Origin: Cyanophora paradoxa
Taxonomy: Eukaryota > Glaucocystophyceae > Cyanophorales > Cyanophoraceae
DNA length: 64,000 bases
NCBI GenBank assembly: GCA_004431415.1
Contig: QPMI01000119.1
Span: forward strand, 1-64,000
Direction of reading: 5' to 3'
The position numbers were made by a program, and so were the translations under genes. Of this stretch, positions 36,617-46,143 are shown piece by piece (the first letter of the stretch is position 1; every line of letters starts with the position of its first letter). The notes below the pieces were generated by a model. That model saw only the letters and a program-made list of their open reading frames with translations, was not told the DNA's origin and did not search any database.

Positions 36617-38983
36617 TCGCCGCCCGCCTGCCGAGATTCACGGCATCCGTGAAGCGCCCCGCCTCGAACATTATCTTGCAGGCTGCAAAAGACGCCTCTG
36701 CGATCTGCCGGCGGCAGGATAGCTCCTCAGCAGAGCCCGCCGGCGGCCCTCCAGTGACCAGCTTCTCTTCCAGCTCGTCGGTCGTGTGAGTTGCAAGCGC
36801 CTTGTATCGCGTCTTGAGCTCCTCTGCAGACAGCTCTGATTCCCCGACCCTGGCCCGCTCGAGCCGCTGCTGCTCGTCTTTGAAAGCGCGCAGGGCGATG
36901 CTGAAGGACTCTGACGGGCTCTGGGGGTCGCTGATGATCAAATGTGGCAGGGCAGGGTTCAAATTCGAGAAGACGAGGGCACCTGATCGTGGGAAGAGGC
37001 TTGAGGGCAGATCGCCGCACGCGTCTGGAGGCGGCGGAGGAGATCCTCCGCCTTCTTGTACGCTGGGGTGCTGGACGTGGCCACTTGGAGGGCCATCCGG
37101 GCTGCAGAGAGCGCCTCGTCGTACTTCTTGCGCATCTCGAGCACCTGCCCGAGCTGCTGCCAAGCCTGCGCACGCACAACGCGACCAAGTCAGGGAGTCC
37201 AAGCGTGCATGCACGAGATTCAACCCGTGGTGCTTGCCTCGGCCTGCTCATCCGCGATCCCATGAGACATCGAGTTCTCAGCCGCGTTGCGCGCAATCTC
37301 TTCCGCTGTTGACATCGCCCTGGGATCTTCAGACAGTTGCGTTGTTGTGAGCTGGATGAGCTCCCTGCCAGCAAGGGACGAGAGCCGCCACGATTCCTTG
37401 GCGCCTGTGCGGTCTCCGACACTCTTGTAGATGCGAGCGAGCTCACTGAAGTCGTTGGCGAAGAGCTCTAATCCGTAACGGCACAGCATGTTGACCGCCC
37501 GACGATGCAGCATCAACGGCGAGTACTCCTGTGCCACGTTCGTTCGCGTCTCGCTAATGCGCTTCATGGCAGCCACGTTCGCATCGCTGCGTTTCTTGAT
37601 CTCCGGTGCGAAAACTTCTTGGTTTTGCTTGGCGAGACGGGCCTGCGCGATTGACAATCAGCGAAACATCGGCCGGCACCCGCGCAATGAAGCTGCGAAC
37701 GAGTTCAGCGCGATCCGAACAGTAGGTCTCTTGGATCCCGCCTGCGAAAATTTTCATTGCCCGCGAGTGCGAGCTGGGGAGCAGCTGCAGCGCCAGCTCA
37801 TTCGCCGTGCGGGCAACAGCGAGGGCCTCGGCAAGCCGCTCTTTGCTTCCCGACTCGCTGAGCGCAGTCGCAAGCATTCTGTACGCCTGCAAATGACTTC
37901 AACGAAGTTCAACAAGGACTCCACAAAATGGAGAGGAACCCACCTCGACACCGTACTCGTCGTTGGGGGTGCGCTCGATGCAATACCGAGCAAAGGTTTC
38001 GGCTTCCAGAAACATTTTGCTCTTCAGAGCAGAGAGGCACGCTTCGCGGGCTGCACTCGCACACACGTGCATCCAAGTCCGGAGCTTCTCGTCATCGAGC
38101 GCGTGGATCACCGTTTTTAGCCGCTCGTTGAACTCCTCCAGGATCGGGAATACCCCAGGCCGGCATTAGGAAGAGGCCCGCATTGGGATTTCGCCGATTG
38201 TTTTCCAGGTTTGCGTGTATGAGCGCCGGACCGCCGGGGCATACATGGTGAACTGTATAGGCGCCTGTCTGCGCCGCCACTACCCTTGTCTGGTTGGTTC
38301 ACTGTCGATTGTGCTTCGGGCCTTCGGGTCCTTCGCCTTTCGTCATAACCGTACAGCCGGCTTGGGCGTGTCTTATACATACTCTTCTTCTTCTTTGAAC
38401 TCCTCCGTCTTCGGTCCGGCGAGCTCAAAGAGCCGCTGCATGCGCTCGGGCTCTGGCATCGTTCGAGCTTTCTTCGCCTTTTGCAGCTGCTCCAGTTCCT
38501 TCTCGAAATCCATGATCGCTTGGGCGGCCGACTTTGCTGTAAGCACGACGCTGGATCCGGCTGCAGGCTGCTGGCCATGGGTAACATCGCGTCCAGGGAG
38601 CGCTTCGATCGGGCTGACAGACTTCTTCGGAAGCTTTGTGATGGACTGCTCGCGCCCATCGGTTGAAGGATCCGGAGGGGTACCGGTCGCAAGACCGAAG
38701 CTGCAAGTCTGGCGTCAGTGGACGCTCGGCAGTAACATTAGAGCCAAGCTCAATGCACCGCAGGCGGCACTCCATGGCCCGGGCAGGGTGCCCAGCCCTC
38801 TCCAAGAGCCTGGCGGCCGGCTCTGCAAATTTCCGCCCCGTTTTTGCTTCCTTCTTGTCTGCAGAAGCCAGGTTCGAAACGGAATGTGGTGTATGCACAA
38901 GCGCTATGCATGCTGCGCCTGCCCGCACGCACTGGCATCTGAAGCGCGCTGGAGCAGCAGTTCCGCCTCAGCGAGAGCTGCCA
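36611..38983 (-). pseudogene. Host TPR-type gene, upstream part between the two elements
   Basis: Minus-strand exons with short introns. At least eight coding blocks are visible: about 38933-38983 (LAEAELLLQRASDA, cut by element 2), to 38858 (ARLLERAGHPARAMECRLRC), about 38390-38660 (MDFEKELEQLQKAKKARTM), about 37974-38150 (EACLSALKSKMFLEAETFAR), about 37690-37890 (RMLATALSESGSKERLAEAL), about 37238-37640 (RAVNMLCRYGLELFANDFSE), to 37165 (AWQQLGQVLEMRKKYDEALS), and about 36617-36900 (FAACKIMFEAGRFTDAVNL). The helix-turn-helix pairs are TPR-like. Introns 38859-38932 (GT-AG) and 37166-37237 (apparently GC-AG, supported by reading phase) are 72-74 bp. No specific family is assigned. Confidence 0.65.
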
Positions 38984-39077
38984 CACATATTGAAAAACGA
39001 ATTTAAATCCCTTCGTTCATCTCGATCGCTTCGCGATCTCGATTCACTCTGGATTTAAATTCGTTTTTCAATATGTG
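38984..39077. repeat. Perfect 27-bp-arm hairpin at the left edge of element 2
   Basis: Arms 38984-39010 and 39051-39077 are exactly complementary, beginning CACATATTGAAAAACGAATT. The 40-base loop contains a further small hairpin (GATCGC-TTC-GCGATC). It lies exactly where host coding sequence ends. Possibly the terminus of the element, a folded replication end, or a junction made during insertion. Confidence 0.75.
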
Positions 39078-39127
39078 TTAATTTAATACTAAAATACATA
39101 TTTATCGATTAATTTCTTTAACTTTTT

Positions 39128-39253
39128 ATGCAAATTTTGTATAAAATAATGCAAATTTTGTATAAAATAATGCAAATTTTGTATAAAATAATGCAAATTT
39201 TGTATAAAATAATGCAAACTTTGTATAAAATAATGCAAACTTTGTATTAAAAA
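39128..39253. repeat. Six tandem 21-bp repeats
   Basis: The unit ATGCAAATTTTGTATAAAATA occurs six times at exact 21-bp steps from 39128. The last two copies have ATGCAAACTTTG. It is followed by AT-rich DNA with further ATCGATATTATATCGATATA-type palindromes to about 39320 and three TAAATTCGCA repeats at about 39398-39424. A candidate replication or promoter region near the element end. Confidence 0.8.
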
Positions 39254-39482
39254 TGATAAACGCGTTTAATTTAATGCATATTCACGATTGATTCAATCGA
39301 TATTATATCGATATAATATGTTCTTTGTCGATTACATATATAACTTCGATTGATTAACATTAAACTACTTAAAGAACGATATAATCGCGATTAATTCGCA
39401 TAAATTCGCATAAATTCGCATAAACTCGATATATCTCTTTGGTATTGAAGTAGACCACCGCCCATTCTGTATCGAAAAACGC

Positions 39483-39800
39483 AAAAAGTGTCACAGAGTT
39501 GCATTATGTCCAATTAAACAATCGATGGGATTGCGGATGTACATTTTTGCACCCAAAAAGTGTCACAGAGTTGCATTATCTCCAATTAAACAATCGATTA
39601 GATTGCGGGATTTTCTATTGGAATATATCGGTACTGCATTATGTCCAATTAAACAATCGATGAGATTGCTGATGTACATTTTTGCATTGAAAAAGTGTCA
39701 CAGAGTTGCATGGTCTCCAATTAAACAATTGAGAAGATTGGGGATGGGCATTTTCTCTTCGAAAAATTGTCACAGAGTTGCATGGTCTCCGATCGATCAA
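39483..39800. repeat. Degenerate tandem repeats of about 75 bp
   Basis: Four to five copies of a unit containing AAAAAGTGTCACAGAGTTGC, then ATTATGTCCAATTAAACAATCGAT. An open frame of 94 codons runs through them only because the periods are close to multiples of three. Its peptide is a repeat of CHRVAxSPIKQS and is not considered a gene. Confidence 0.6.
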
Positions 39801-39818
39801 TCGAAGTAGGCATCTTTG

Positions 39819-40015
39819 GTAGGCGGTTTAGGCGGTTAGGCACTTCTTAATCGAGAATTAAAAAGAAGTCCCAAATACATCAACTTGTGTTTTTCAAAAC
39901 GTTGATTTTAGTTTTTATAGAGAATTTCCAGAAAAGGTGCCTAAGTGCCTAACGTCAATTAAAAGTGCCTAACTTCAATTAAAAAGTGCCTACTTCGATT
40001 TTTAAAGTGCCTACT
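39819..40015 (+). repeat. Inverted repeat bounding the capsid/TVpol block, left arm
   Basis: About 197 bp, roughly 80% identical to the reverse complement of 48786-48986. It includes the exact block TTTTTCAAAACGTTGATTTT and several GTGCCTA/TAGGCAC heptamers. The two arms enclose 8.8 kb. Confidence 0.85.
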
Positions 40016-40207
40016 ACACCATTTTCAGTAAGCCCATCTGAAATTCTGAATTTCTCAGTGTCAACTAACTCGGAAATCGCAATACTCTATGTTTCTCCGA
40101 TTTCTCCAACCCTGAAAACACACCTGTTATTCTCTCATCTATCTCATGAGATACTCTTGTTTCGCCAAAAATTGACAAACGATTTCCCATCATGCTGTAA
40201 AGGAAAC

Positions 40208-40462
40208 ATGCCGATTAACCAGCAATATCACAATTTCCATGGGACTTACATCTTGATTGTAAAGAAACTCCCAGAGCATTATGAGATCTTCCAAGAGATG
40301 GGATTGCGAATTACAAGGAGATCAACCCTTTGTAGATTCTTGAAAAAGAATGGTGCTAAATGGGATAAGACAATTCGCAAATGGTATACAGAAGATCCCA
40401 AGAGTCCCCTTCTGGATGTTTTCGAAACAGTGAATTTGGATCGGTTTAATCATTACCAATAG
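40208..40462 (+). CDS. Small DUF5710-like protein
   Basis: 84 residues from ATG 40208 (the frame is open from 39986, but that part runs into the repeat and is Ser/Thr-rich without pattern). The C-terminal half (CRFLKKNGAKWDKTIRKWYTED) resembles the DUF5710 pattern (LGA-x-WD-x(4)-KWY), a small domain often attached to primases and DNA-processing proteins. It overlaps the stop of the convergent minor-capsid gene by 17 bases. A role in replication is inference. Confidence 0.55.
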   Translation: MPINQQYHNFHGTYILIVKKLPEHYEIFQEMGLRITRRSTLCRFLKKNGAKWDKTIRKWYTEDPKSPLLDVFETVNLDRFNHYQ

Positions 40463-41378
40463 CCAGAAACTCCAACTGGAATGAGTTGTCTATCCCATTC
40501 ATGTCTACAAGATCACCATAATAATCTCTAAACTCAACTGTTAACTCTCTAATGACCAAATTGCGATCGGTTATTTTTATGTATTCACTGTGCTCTCCAC
40601 TGTGATAAACATACTGTCCAATATCTTTACTTAATTGCAATCTGAGAATCGCCCCTTGATTCTGTGGTTGTGATCTTGGGACAATATTGTGGTTTGTAGC
40701 AAATGGGGAGAGTTCTTTAATGTGCATGTATAAATACTGTTCTGCATTCATATCTGTCATCTTGGATGCTTCTAACTTGTAGTTTAAGCGAGATGCCTCA
40801 AATTCATATCCTGTGAATGTTATTCCCCATTGGGGATGGTTTGGGGTGATTGGTACTCCTGCAAAATAGAGGAAATTTTCTGGGGCATATAAAGACCTTG
40901 CAGACTCTGGGAAATCGTAGATGTGCTCAATTGAAGCGACCCAATCAACAGAACTCACCCCAAGAAGTTTACCCAATCGCTGTGTAGATGCTACCAATTC
41001 GAATTGAACATTACTGTAAAACTCTAACTTGTAGGAAGTAGGGTTGTAGTAGACCTTGAATGCATATGTGAGATTGTTGCTCCCAGTAAAGGTGAAATTC
41101 AGACCATAATTATATGGACTGGTGACCCCGAAATGCCCTTGATTAATATACCCACTTGGGAGAAGGAAGACCTGTTTGGTTTCAGAGATGCCTTGGTAGA
41201 AGAATCTGACAAGAAGGTGGTCTGTTCCAATGGAATTATAGATGCTGTTGGGGATCTCTGCATACAAAACTCGACATTCTCTTGGTTTGGTTACTGGGGT
41301 TGTGAGTGCAACTTTGTAGGAGTTTTCTATTTGTCCATCTGATCGGTCTCTGCTATCTATATTGACCAGCCGAATCAT
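40446..41378 (-). CDS. Minor-capsid-like protein 2 (element 2)
   Basis: 310 residues. The N-terminus MIRLVNIDSRDRSDGQIENS and the YAEIPNSIYNS block follow the SRDR minor-virion-protein pattern. The homologue in element 1 is at 25889-26809, sharing AGVPITPNHPQWG-type and DMNG-type blocks. It is divergent from minor-capsid-like protein 1 across a 28-bp AT-rich gap, exactly as in element 1. Probable penton or minor capsid component. Fold inferred. Confidence 0.65.
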   Translation of the reverse strand: MIRLVNIDSRDRSDGQIENSYKVALTTPVTKPRECRVLYAEIPNSIYNSIGTDHLLVRFFYQGISETKQVFLLPSGYINQGHFGVTSPYNYGLNFTFTGSNNLTYAFKVYYNPTSYKLEFYSNVQFELVASTQRLGKLLGVSSVDWVASIEHIYDFPESARSLYAPENFLYFAGVPITPNHPQWGITFTGYEFEASRLNYKLEASKMTDMNAEQYLYMHIKELSPFATNHNIVPRSQPQNQGAILRLQLSKDIGQYVYHSGEHSEYIKITDRNLVIRELTVEFRDYYGDLVDMNGIDNSFQLEFLAIGND

Positions 41379-41406
41379 TTTAATATATGTTTATAGATAA
41401 AAGAAG

Positions 41407-42417
41407 ATGCCTGTGGATTACATTGAAGTGAGCTCTTTCAATACAATTTCGGGAGATGGACCTACTTCGAGTTTTATTGCTCGCCTCCCCAGCACATATG
41501 AATTTGTAAGAGCAGTAAGACTGGTCTCAGCAGAATTTTATAACAGCATTCCCATGGTGAGTGGTGAAACCAAACCAGGAGATGTGACAATAGATAATGC
41601 AATCTACCTTTATTGGTCTGAATATCTTTCTGGTGCAGGAAGCACTGGTATTCCAACTGATCGACCTGCTGCTGATTATGAATCATGGAAACACATTGTG
41701 ATAAGTCGCAGCACACCCATTCAAAACCACCAACAACTGGTGAATGTAATTAACTCCAAACTTGCATTGAGAGAGCCACCAGTAGCAATTCGCTGTAAAT
41801 GGGATGATACACTGAAACGAGTAATATTTCATTCCACCATACCGTTTTACCTGGCTTTCTCAACTGCAATAAACCCAACCCAGGCACAGATTCAGAGGTT
41901 TTTGAGTTCTGCTCGACTGCTTGGTCTTGATCCTGGGAGATATGGTAACACACCAATCCAATCACAGGTGTACAATACTCTTACTGATGGTATCTTCACT
42001 GGGTCGATGGTGCATGGTATTATATCTTCATTTGAACCCGAGAAGACCAGGGATAGTGTCCTATTTGTGAGAGTAAAGGAGTTGGGTGATCTTGTGCAAT
42101 GTGGTGATGGTCTCCTCACTGGATATTTCCACAAAATCGTGGTTCCTGATAAAGATTATGGTGAGCATGTCGTTTATAATTCGACAGAAGCCCATCCGAT
42201 TTATAAATACTATAACAAGAATCTGGGGCTCTCCACATTTTCGGTTGACATTGTGAATGCAATTAATGAACCAATTGATTTCGAGGGTCAACCTGTCCAC
42301 CTCACCTTCGAAATTCGATATGGTGATGAACCTGCTGGTGATCCTGTGTACGAATACTTCAAGAGGAGAATGGCCGAAACACATCCATCTTATCCGGTTA
42401 TTGCGAATTTTGCGTAA
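41407..42417 (+). CDS. Minor-capsid-like protein 1 (element 2)
   Basis: 336 residues, homologous to 24896-25861. It begins MPVDYIEVSSFNT (element 1: MPTDYVCIASHQ), has VRAVRLVSAEFYNSIP, RLLGLDPGRYG (element 1: KLLGLRSILPI), a shared DLVQCGDG/DLVSMPNT region, and the C-terminus LTFEIRYGDEPAGDPVYE. It heads a co-directional run: this gene, major capsid, ATPase, coiled-coil protein. Preceded by a TATAGATAAAAGAAG box at the ATG. Confidence 0.65.
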   Translation: MPVDYIEVSSFNTISGDGPTSSFIARLPSTYEFVRAVRLVSAEFYNSIPMVSGETKPGDVTIDNAIYLYWSEYLSGAGSTGIPTDRPAADYESWKHIVISRSTPIQNHQQLVNVINSKLALREPPVAIRCKWDDTLKRVIFHSTIPFYLAFSTAINPTQAQIQRFLSSARLLGLDPGRYGNTPIQSQVYNTLTDGIFTGSMVHGIISSFEPEKTRDSVLFVRVKELGDLVQCGDGLLTGYFHKIVVPDKDYGEHVVYNSTEAHPIYKYYNKNLGLSTFSVDIVNAINEPIDFEGQPVHLTFEIRYGDEPAGDPVYEYFKRRMAETHPSYPVIANFA

Positions 42418-42471
42418 AATCAAGGATCATTGGTGAATTTTTTATGTTGCAGTATAATAAAAGAGATAATC

Positions 42472-43845
42472 ATGGATATTACTTCGACCCTCCAACGTCT
42501 TTCTCTGAAAGAAGCTCTAACAACCCCAGAAGAAGCCAAGGCGTTCTTCTTGGACAACTCTCTCATGCTTGGTCTTGAATCCAAGTCGAAGCCAGTTCTT
42601 GTTGTTGTGAACCCAAGCAACACTTTTGAGAATAATGCTGGAAATCGCATTTCTTTCAAGCTCCCTCGCTACAATTTCTGTGGAAAACTCGAACTTGCGT
42701 TTGACCTTCCAGCTGTCACTTTTGCTGGTGATACCGACCTTGTTCGCAATGGATACGTTCGCCCAGTTGGTGCTCTTGTCTCTCGACTTGAAATCACCTA
42801 TGGATCTTACACTTTCCATGTGCCTTCTGATTTCCTTGCTCATTTCCCTCTTATCTATTACAGTGAGGATCAACTCGCCAAGAAGAAGCGTTCAATGGGA
42901 ATGGTTCATGGTATCCCTGCCCATGGAACCAACCGACTTGGTGGGTCATTTTTCACTGAAATCCCAGTCCCATGGCTAAACCACTACCTACCTCTTGGTG
43001 CTCTCTCAGGAGAAATGGTGGTAACTGTCTGGTTCAAGGATGCTGGAAAGGGTTATGTTGAGACTTCTTATGGTGGTCGTGCTCTTCCTGTTGTTGGTGG
43101 AACAGCTGCTGATAAGACAGAGGATGATGGACTTGGTGCTACTGCTAATGCTACTCTTGCCCATGTTGGTCAACAGATCACCACTTTTGGAATTGGTGCA
43201 ACAACAACCCCCGAAATTAAAGTCACTTCTCCTCGTCTTTACATGCATGCTATTAATGTTTCTGATGAACTGTTTGCTACTGTCATTGAGAAGGTGAAGA
43301 CCACTGGTATGGCTATTCCTGCTCTGGATATTGGTTTTGTTGACAGTGTCAATTTTGCTGCAAAAGGCAATGCTCAACCAAATCGTATTAACCTGTCACA
43401 GATCTCTGGTCTTGTCTATGGTCTTCTTGTTTCAGTTCGTGATGCCGCAGGTATTGATGGTTTCAATGGTTCCCACAGTGTCCTAAAAACGCATGCTAAC
43501 TCAAAAGACATCACTTTCACTGTTGAAATTAATGGTCAACGTCTCTATGCTACTGAGCCCATCCCTCTCCTCAAAGGTGCCGAATTAATTGCGGATGCCT
43601 TCAAGTGCTCAAATATGGACAAGGTTGCAGACAAATATGTCCTTAGTGGTCTACCATTCTGTGTTGATGGAGAGAAAGCGATTCGCAACATTGCCCAGTC
43701 TGGCTATGTTGATCTCACGAACTCCTCCTCTTCTTTCCTCACTCTATACATGCCTTCTGACCAGACAATCACAGTTAATGTTCGTGCTCTCATGCACAGT
43801 TTCATTATTGTTGACAAAGATGGTCTCCGACGCATTAATCTGTAA
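42472..43845 (+). CDS. Major capsid protein, double-jelly-roll type (element 2)
   Basis: 457 residues from ATG 42472 (MDITSTLQRLSLKEAL), which aligns with the element 1 start. The frame is open upstream to 42430, but those residues have no match. Conserved blocks as in element 1: VLVVVNPSN, LPRYNF, AGDTDLVRNGY, GALSGEMVV, GYVETSYGGR. More than half of the residues look identical between the two proteins. A GTATAATAAAAGAG box lies 10-25 bases upstream. Identification rests on context (packaging ATPase, minor capsid genes) and size. Confidence 0.78.
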   Translation: MDITSTLQRLSLKEALTTPEEAKAFFLDNSLMLGLESKSKPVLVVVNPSNTFENNAGNRISFKLPRYNFCGKLELAFDLPAVTFAGDTDLVRNGYVRPVGALVSRLEITYGSYTFHVPSDFLAHFPLIYYSEDQLAKKKRSMGMVHGIPAHGTNRLGGSFFTEIPVPWLNHYLPLGALSGEMVVTVWFKDAGKGYVETSYGGRALPVVGGTAADKTEDDGLGATANATLAHVGQQITTFGIGATTTPEIKVTSPRLYMHAINVSDELFATVIEKVKTTGMAIPALDIGFVDSVNFAAKGNAQPNRINLSQISGLVYGLLVSVRDAAGIDGFNGSHSVLKTHANSKDITFTVEINGQRLYATEPIPLLKGAELIADAFKCSNMDKVADKYVLSGLPFCVDGEKAIRNIAQSGYVDLTNSSSSFLTLYMPSDQTITVNVRALMHSFIIVDKDGLRRINL

Positions 43846-43907
43846 AACCATGATCAGTAACATTTCGTTATTTTTATCTATCTTTATTAAGAAAGATCCA
43901 CAAAGCC

Positions 43908-44690
43908 ATGAACGATTTGGAAGAATTTAATGCAGGCGAAATGATAACCCCACCATTTCGTGCTCTTTTCATAGGAAAGTCTGCAACAGGCAAGTCAGAA
44001 TGTGTGAAATATTGGTTGAAACAGCTGCATGATGCGAAAAAGATCGATACTGTTCTTGTTGTGAGTGGGACGTCCTTCAATCATTTCTGGGATGCAGTTG
44101 CAACATTGCAACTCGGGAAATGGGATGCTGCTTACATTTCCAAATTACTGGATGAAAGGCAGGAGAAAATCGAAAAAGGGGAACCTGTGAATCAAATGTG
44201 TATTGTCCTTGATGATTTAATAGATAATGAGTTAGTCGATTTAACTCGCGATAAAATTGTTGGCTCTGTTTTCAATAGGGGGCGCCATGCGATGGTGTCC
44301 TGTGTCTGCATAACTCAGAAATTGCGTAAGGTTTCTTCAACAATTCGAGTAAATTCGGATTATGCTGTGTTCCTGAGTGCTGCAAATCGAAAAGAACTCG
44401 AAGCCATTGAAGAGGAATACAATATCATGCGAAACAAAGACGATTTCTATAAGATGTTTGAGGAGTATGTGCACTCTTACCAATATCTTGTGTGGTCTTC
44501 TGCGAATTATTCGGTGAACTATTATGTTGATAAAGCGGATCTGGTCAAAGATTTCCCATTTCCTCGGTTCCACAGGAAGCCCAAAAAGAAAGAAGATGAA
44601 CTACCATCACCACAGAAAGAGGAAGCCCCCAAAGAGGTCAAGAGTGGTGTTCATTCGAATAAACTGATGCGATATAAGAGAGGTTTGTAA
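43908..44690 (+). CDS. Genome-packaging ATPase (FtsK-HerA/A32-like), element 2
   Basis: 260 residues. Walker A LFIGKSATGKSECV, Walker B MCIVLDDL, sensor-like CVCITQKL. The C-terminus is basic and Pro-rich (RKPKKKEDELPSPQKEE). The homologue in element 1 is at 22681-23409. It follows the major capsid gene in the same direction. Packages DNA into the capsid by family knowledge. Confidence 0.88.
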   Translation: MNDLEEFNAGEMITPPFRALFIGKSATGKSECVKYWLKQLHDAKKIDTVLVVSGTSFNHFWDAVATLQLGKWDAAYISKLLDERQEKIEKGEPVNQMCIVLDDLIDNELVDLTRDKIVGSVFNRGRHAMVSCVCITQKLRKVSSTIRVNSDYAVFLSAANRKELEAIEEEYNIMRNKDDFYKMFEEYVHSYQYLVWSSANYSVNYYVDKADLVKDFPFPRFHRKPKKKEDELPSPQKEEAPKEVKSGVHSNKLMRYKRGL

Positions 44691-44718
44691 AATAATCTCT
44701 GCTTCTAATAAATATACA

Positions 44719-45453
44719 ATGCCTTCCAAACGCAAAGTTGGTGTTCCTGCTGGTGCTATGTCATATTCTGCATCCTCTGGAACCGGTTCTATTAACACAG
44801 AGCCCATGAAATTCAATGGTGTCAATGAAGTTAAAGCATCACAGCAACAGGAGGATCCCCTCAATGCTGCTTACGAAGAATCACCAGATGCTAAAGCGCC
44901 CCAGACATCCACCAGTGATCAATTGAATATTTCACCCGAAACCTCTAAGATGAAGGCAGTTGGTGAAGGTGCTCGTCGAATTATTGGTGCTGCTGATGAC
45001 AAAGGATTGGGTCTGCAAGATCTCTCACTTGCCCGAAAAGGTGAAGGTGTCTCCAAGGAATCTGACAAGGTAATTCAATCCATGGCTGGCGAGGTCACCT
45101 ACAAGGTCGCACCTACACAGAATATTCATCGAATTCCCAAAGCCCAATGGGACGAAATGACTGCGAAACTTAAAGATCTGGAAGCGAAATCCAGTGCACT
45201 TGAACAGTATGTCTCTGAGAAGAAAGAGAGAGCAAAATTGAAGGAGATGCTGCGAAAGGAGGTGTACAGAATGGGAATTACTGGTCTCCCAGATAAGCAG
45301 TTCATTGGTAAGAAAGAAACTCAAATCGATGAGCAGGCAGTTGATGAGATGAAGACCAAAACCCAGAAGGGCACCATTGAACCTGGTGCTACCAAGGCAG
45401 AGGTTGATAAAGGTGTTGCCCCAACAGTATATAAACGACGAGTTTGGCTATAA
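44719..45453 (+). CDS. Conserved coiled-coil virion protein candidate (element 2)
   Basis: 244 residues. A low-complexity N-terminal half (MPSKRKVGVPAGAM, Ser/Gln/Ala-rich) is followed by a coiled coil (MTAKLKDLEAKSSALEQYV) and a basic region. It ends VYKRRVWL. Homologue: 22039-22671 in element 1, in the same relative position after the ATPase. Preceded by an AATAAATATACA box at the ATG. Confidence 0.65.
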   Translation: MPSKRKVGVPAGAMSYSASSGTGSINTEPMKFNGVNEVKASQQQEDPLNAAYEESPDAKAPQTSTSDQLNISPETSKMKAVGEGARRIIGAADDKGLGLQDLSLARKGEGVSKESDKVIQSMAGEVTYKVAPTQNIHRIPKAQWDEMTAKLKDLEAKSSALEQYVSEKKERAKLKEMLRKEVYRMGITGLPDKQFIGKKETQIDEQAVDEMKTKTQKGTIEPGATKAEVDKGVAPTVYKRRVWL

Positions 45454-45480
45454 TTATCTCGCTTTAAGAGAGAGAATATC

Positions 45481-45714
45481 ATGGATTTTCTGCGCAAAAT
45501 CATTGAAATGTTTAATCTCCACATTGTGAGCAATTGTCACAGTGGTTGCTGTGACACCAAAGTCGAAATCGAGTTCTCAGACACTGAAAGCCATGGATCT
45601 GGTGGAAGGAGATTATCCACAGACTCGGTGGATTTCGAAGAGCATATTAAGACAGAGACAGTGAGGCGAAGGTCTGTATCTTTCACAGATCCGAAATTAA
45701 ATCTCGGTAATTAA
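45481..45714 (+). CDS. Conserved small protein with N-terminal amphipathic helix and CC motif
   Basis: 77 residues: MDFLRKIIEMFNLH, SGCCDTKVEIEFSDTE, then a Ser/Arg-rich tail (TVRRRSVSF). Counterpart of 35781-36107 in element 1, which lies at the opposite end of that element. The shared motif order indicates common descent. The role is unknown. Confidence 0.6.
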   Translation: MDFLRKIIEMFNLHIVSNCHSGCCDTKVEIEFSDTESHGSGGRRLSTDSVDFEEHIKTETVRRRSVSFTDPKLNLGN

Positions 45715-45720
45715 TATCGA

Positions 45721-45834
45721 ATGCTCAGTCTCCCTGAGATCTATGCTATCCTGGACAGGAAATCCGCTGAATATGCAACAGAAGCCGCAATAAAAAAGCG
45801 TAGACAGGAACTGGTCTCGATCTGCAAAAAATGA
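45721..45834 (+). CDS. Very small ORF (37 residues)
   Basis: MLSLPEIYAILDRKSAEY followed by a basic helix (AAIKKRRQELVSICKK). It begins 6 bases after the previous stop, in a coding-like composition. Support is limited to size, spacing and amphipathic character. Its stop lies in AAAAAATGACAAGG, a string repeated at about 46272-46285. Confidence 0.35.
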   Translation: MLSLPEIYAILDRKSAEYATEAAIKKRRQELVSICKK

Positions 45835-45915
45835 CAAGGGATTTAAGGGTAAGGTGTGTTTGATTGGTGAACCCGGACAAATTATTTTCTCGTCCAAATA
45901 TAAGGAACATATCAA

Positions 45916-46143
45916 ATGGAAACTGAATCTGTGGTCGAATTCGAACTTGCAATGAGCGAAATGGATCCCAATGAGAGGAAAAGGTTGTATGACCGCTTGT
46001 ACTTCCAGAAACGTTATCAAGATGAGGAGTTCCGTGAATTATATCGTAAAAAGGCACTGGAACGATATTATCGCAGGAAAGCTGCTGAGATGGATCCCAA
46101 TAATCCAGTAAAACGCCCAGTTGGTCGTCCCAGGAAATACTGA
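45916..46143 (+). CDS. Small basic protein with AT-hook-like tail (element 2)
   Basis: 75 residues. A charged helix (KRLYDRLYFQKRYQDEEFRE) precedes a tail VKRPVGRPRKY, whose GRPRK is an AT-hook core. Counterpart of the minus-strand gene at 20815-21090 of element 1. A DNA-binding, genome-condensing role is plausible. Confidence 0.6.
   Translation: METESVVEFELAMSEMDPNERKRLYDRLYFQKRYQDEEFRELYRKKALERYYRRKAAEMDPNNPVKRPVGRPRKY

Noticed and set aside
38117-38692. 191-codon minus-strand frame
   Set aside because: A different minus-strand frame over 38390-38660 gives the helical exon with MDFEKELEQLQ; this one is Arg/Ser-rich noise and runs through introns.
39128-39253. CRISPR-like 21-bp repeats
   Set aside because: Head-to-tail repeats without spacers; simple tandem array.
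39525-39809. 94-codon frame with repeated CHRVAxSPIKQS peptides
   Set aside because: Produced by reading through the degenerate DNA tandem repeats; no coding signature outside the repeat.
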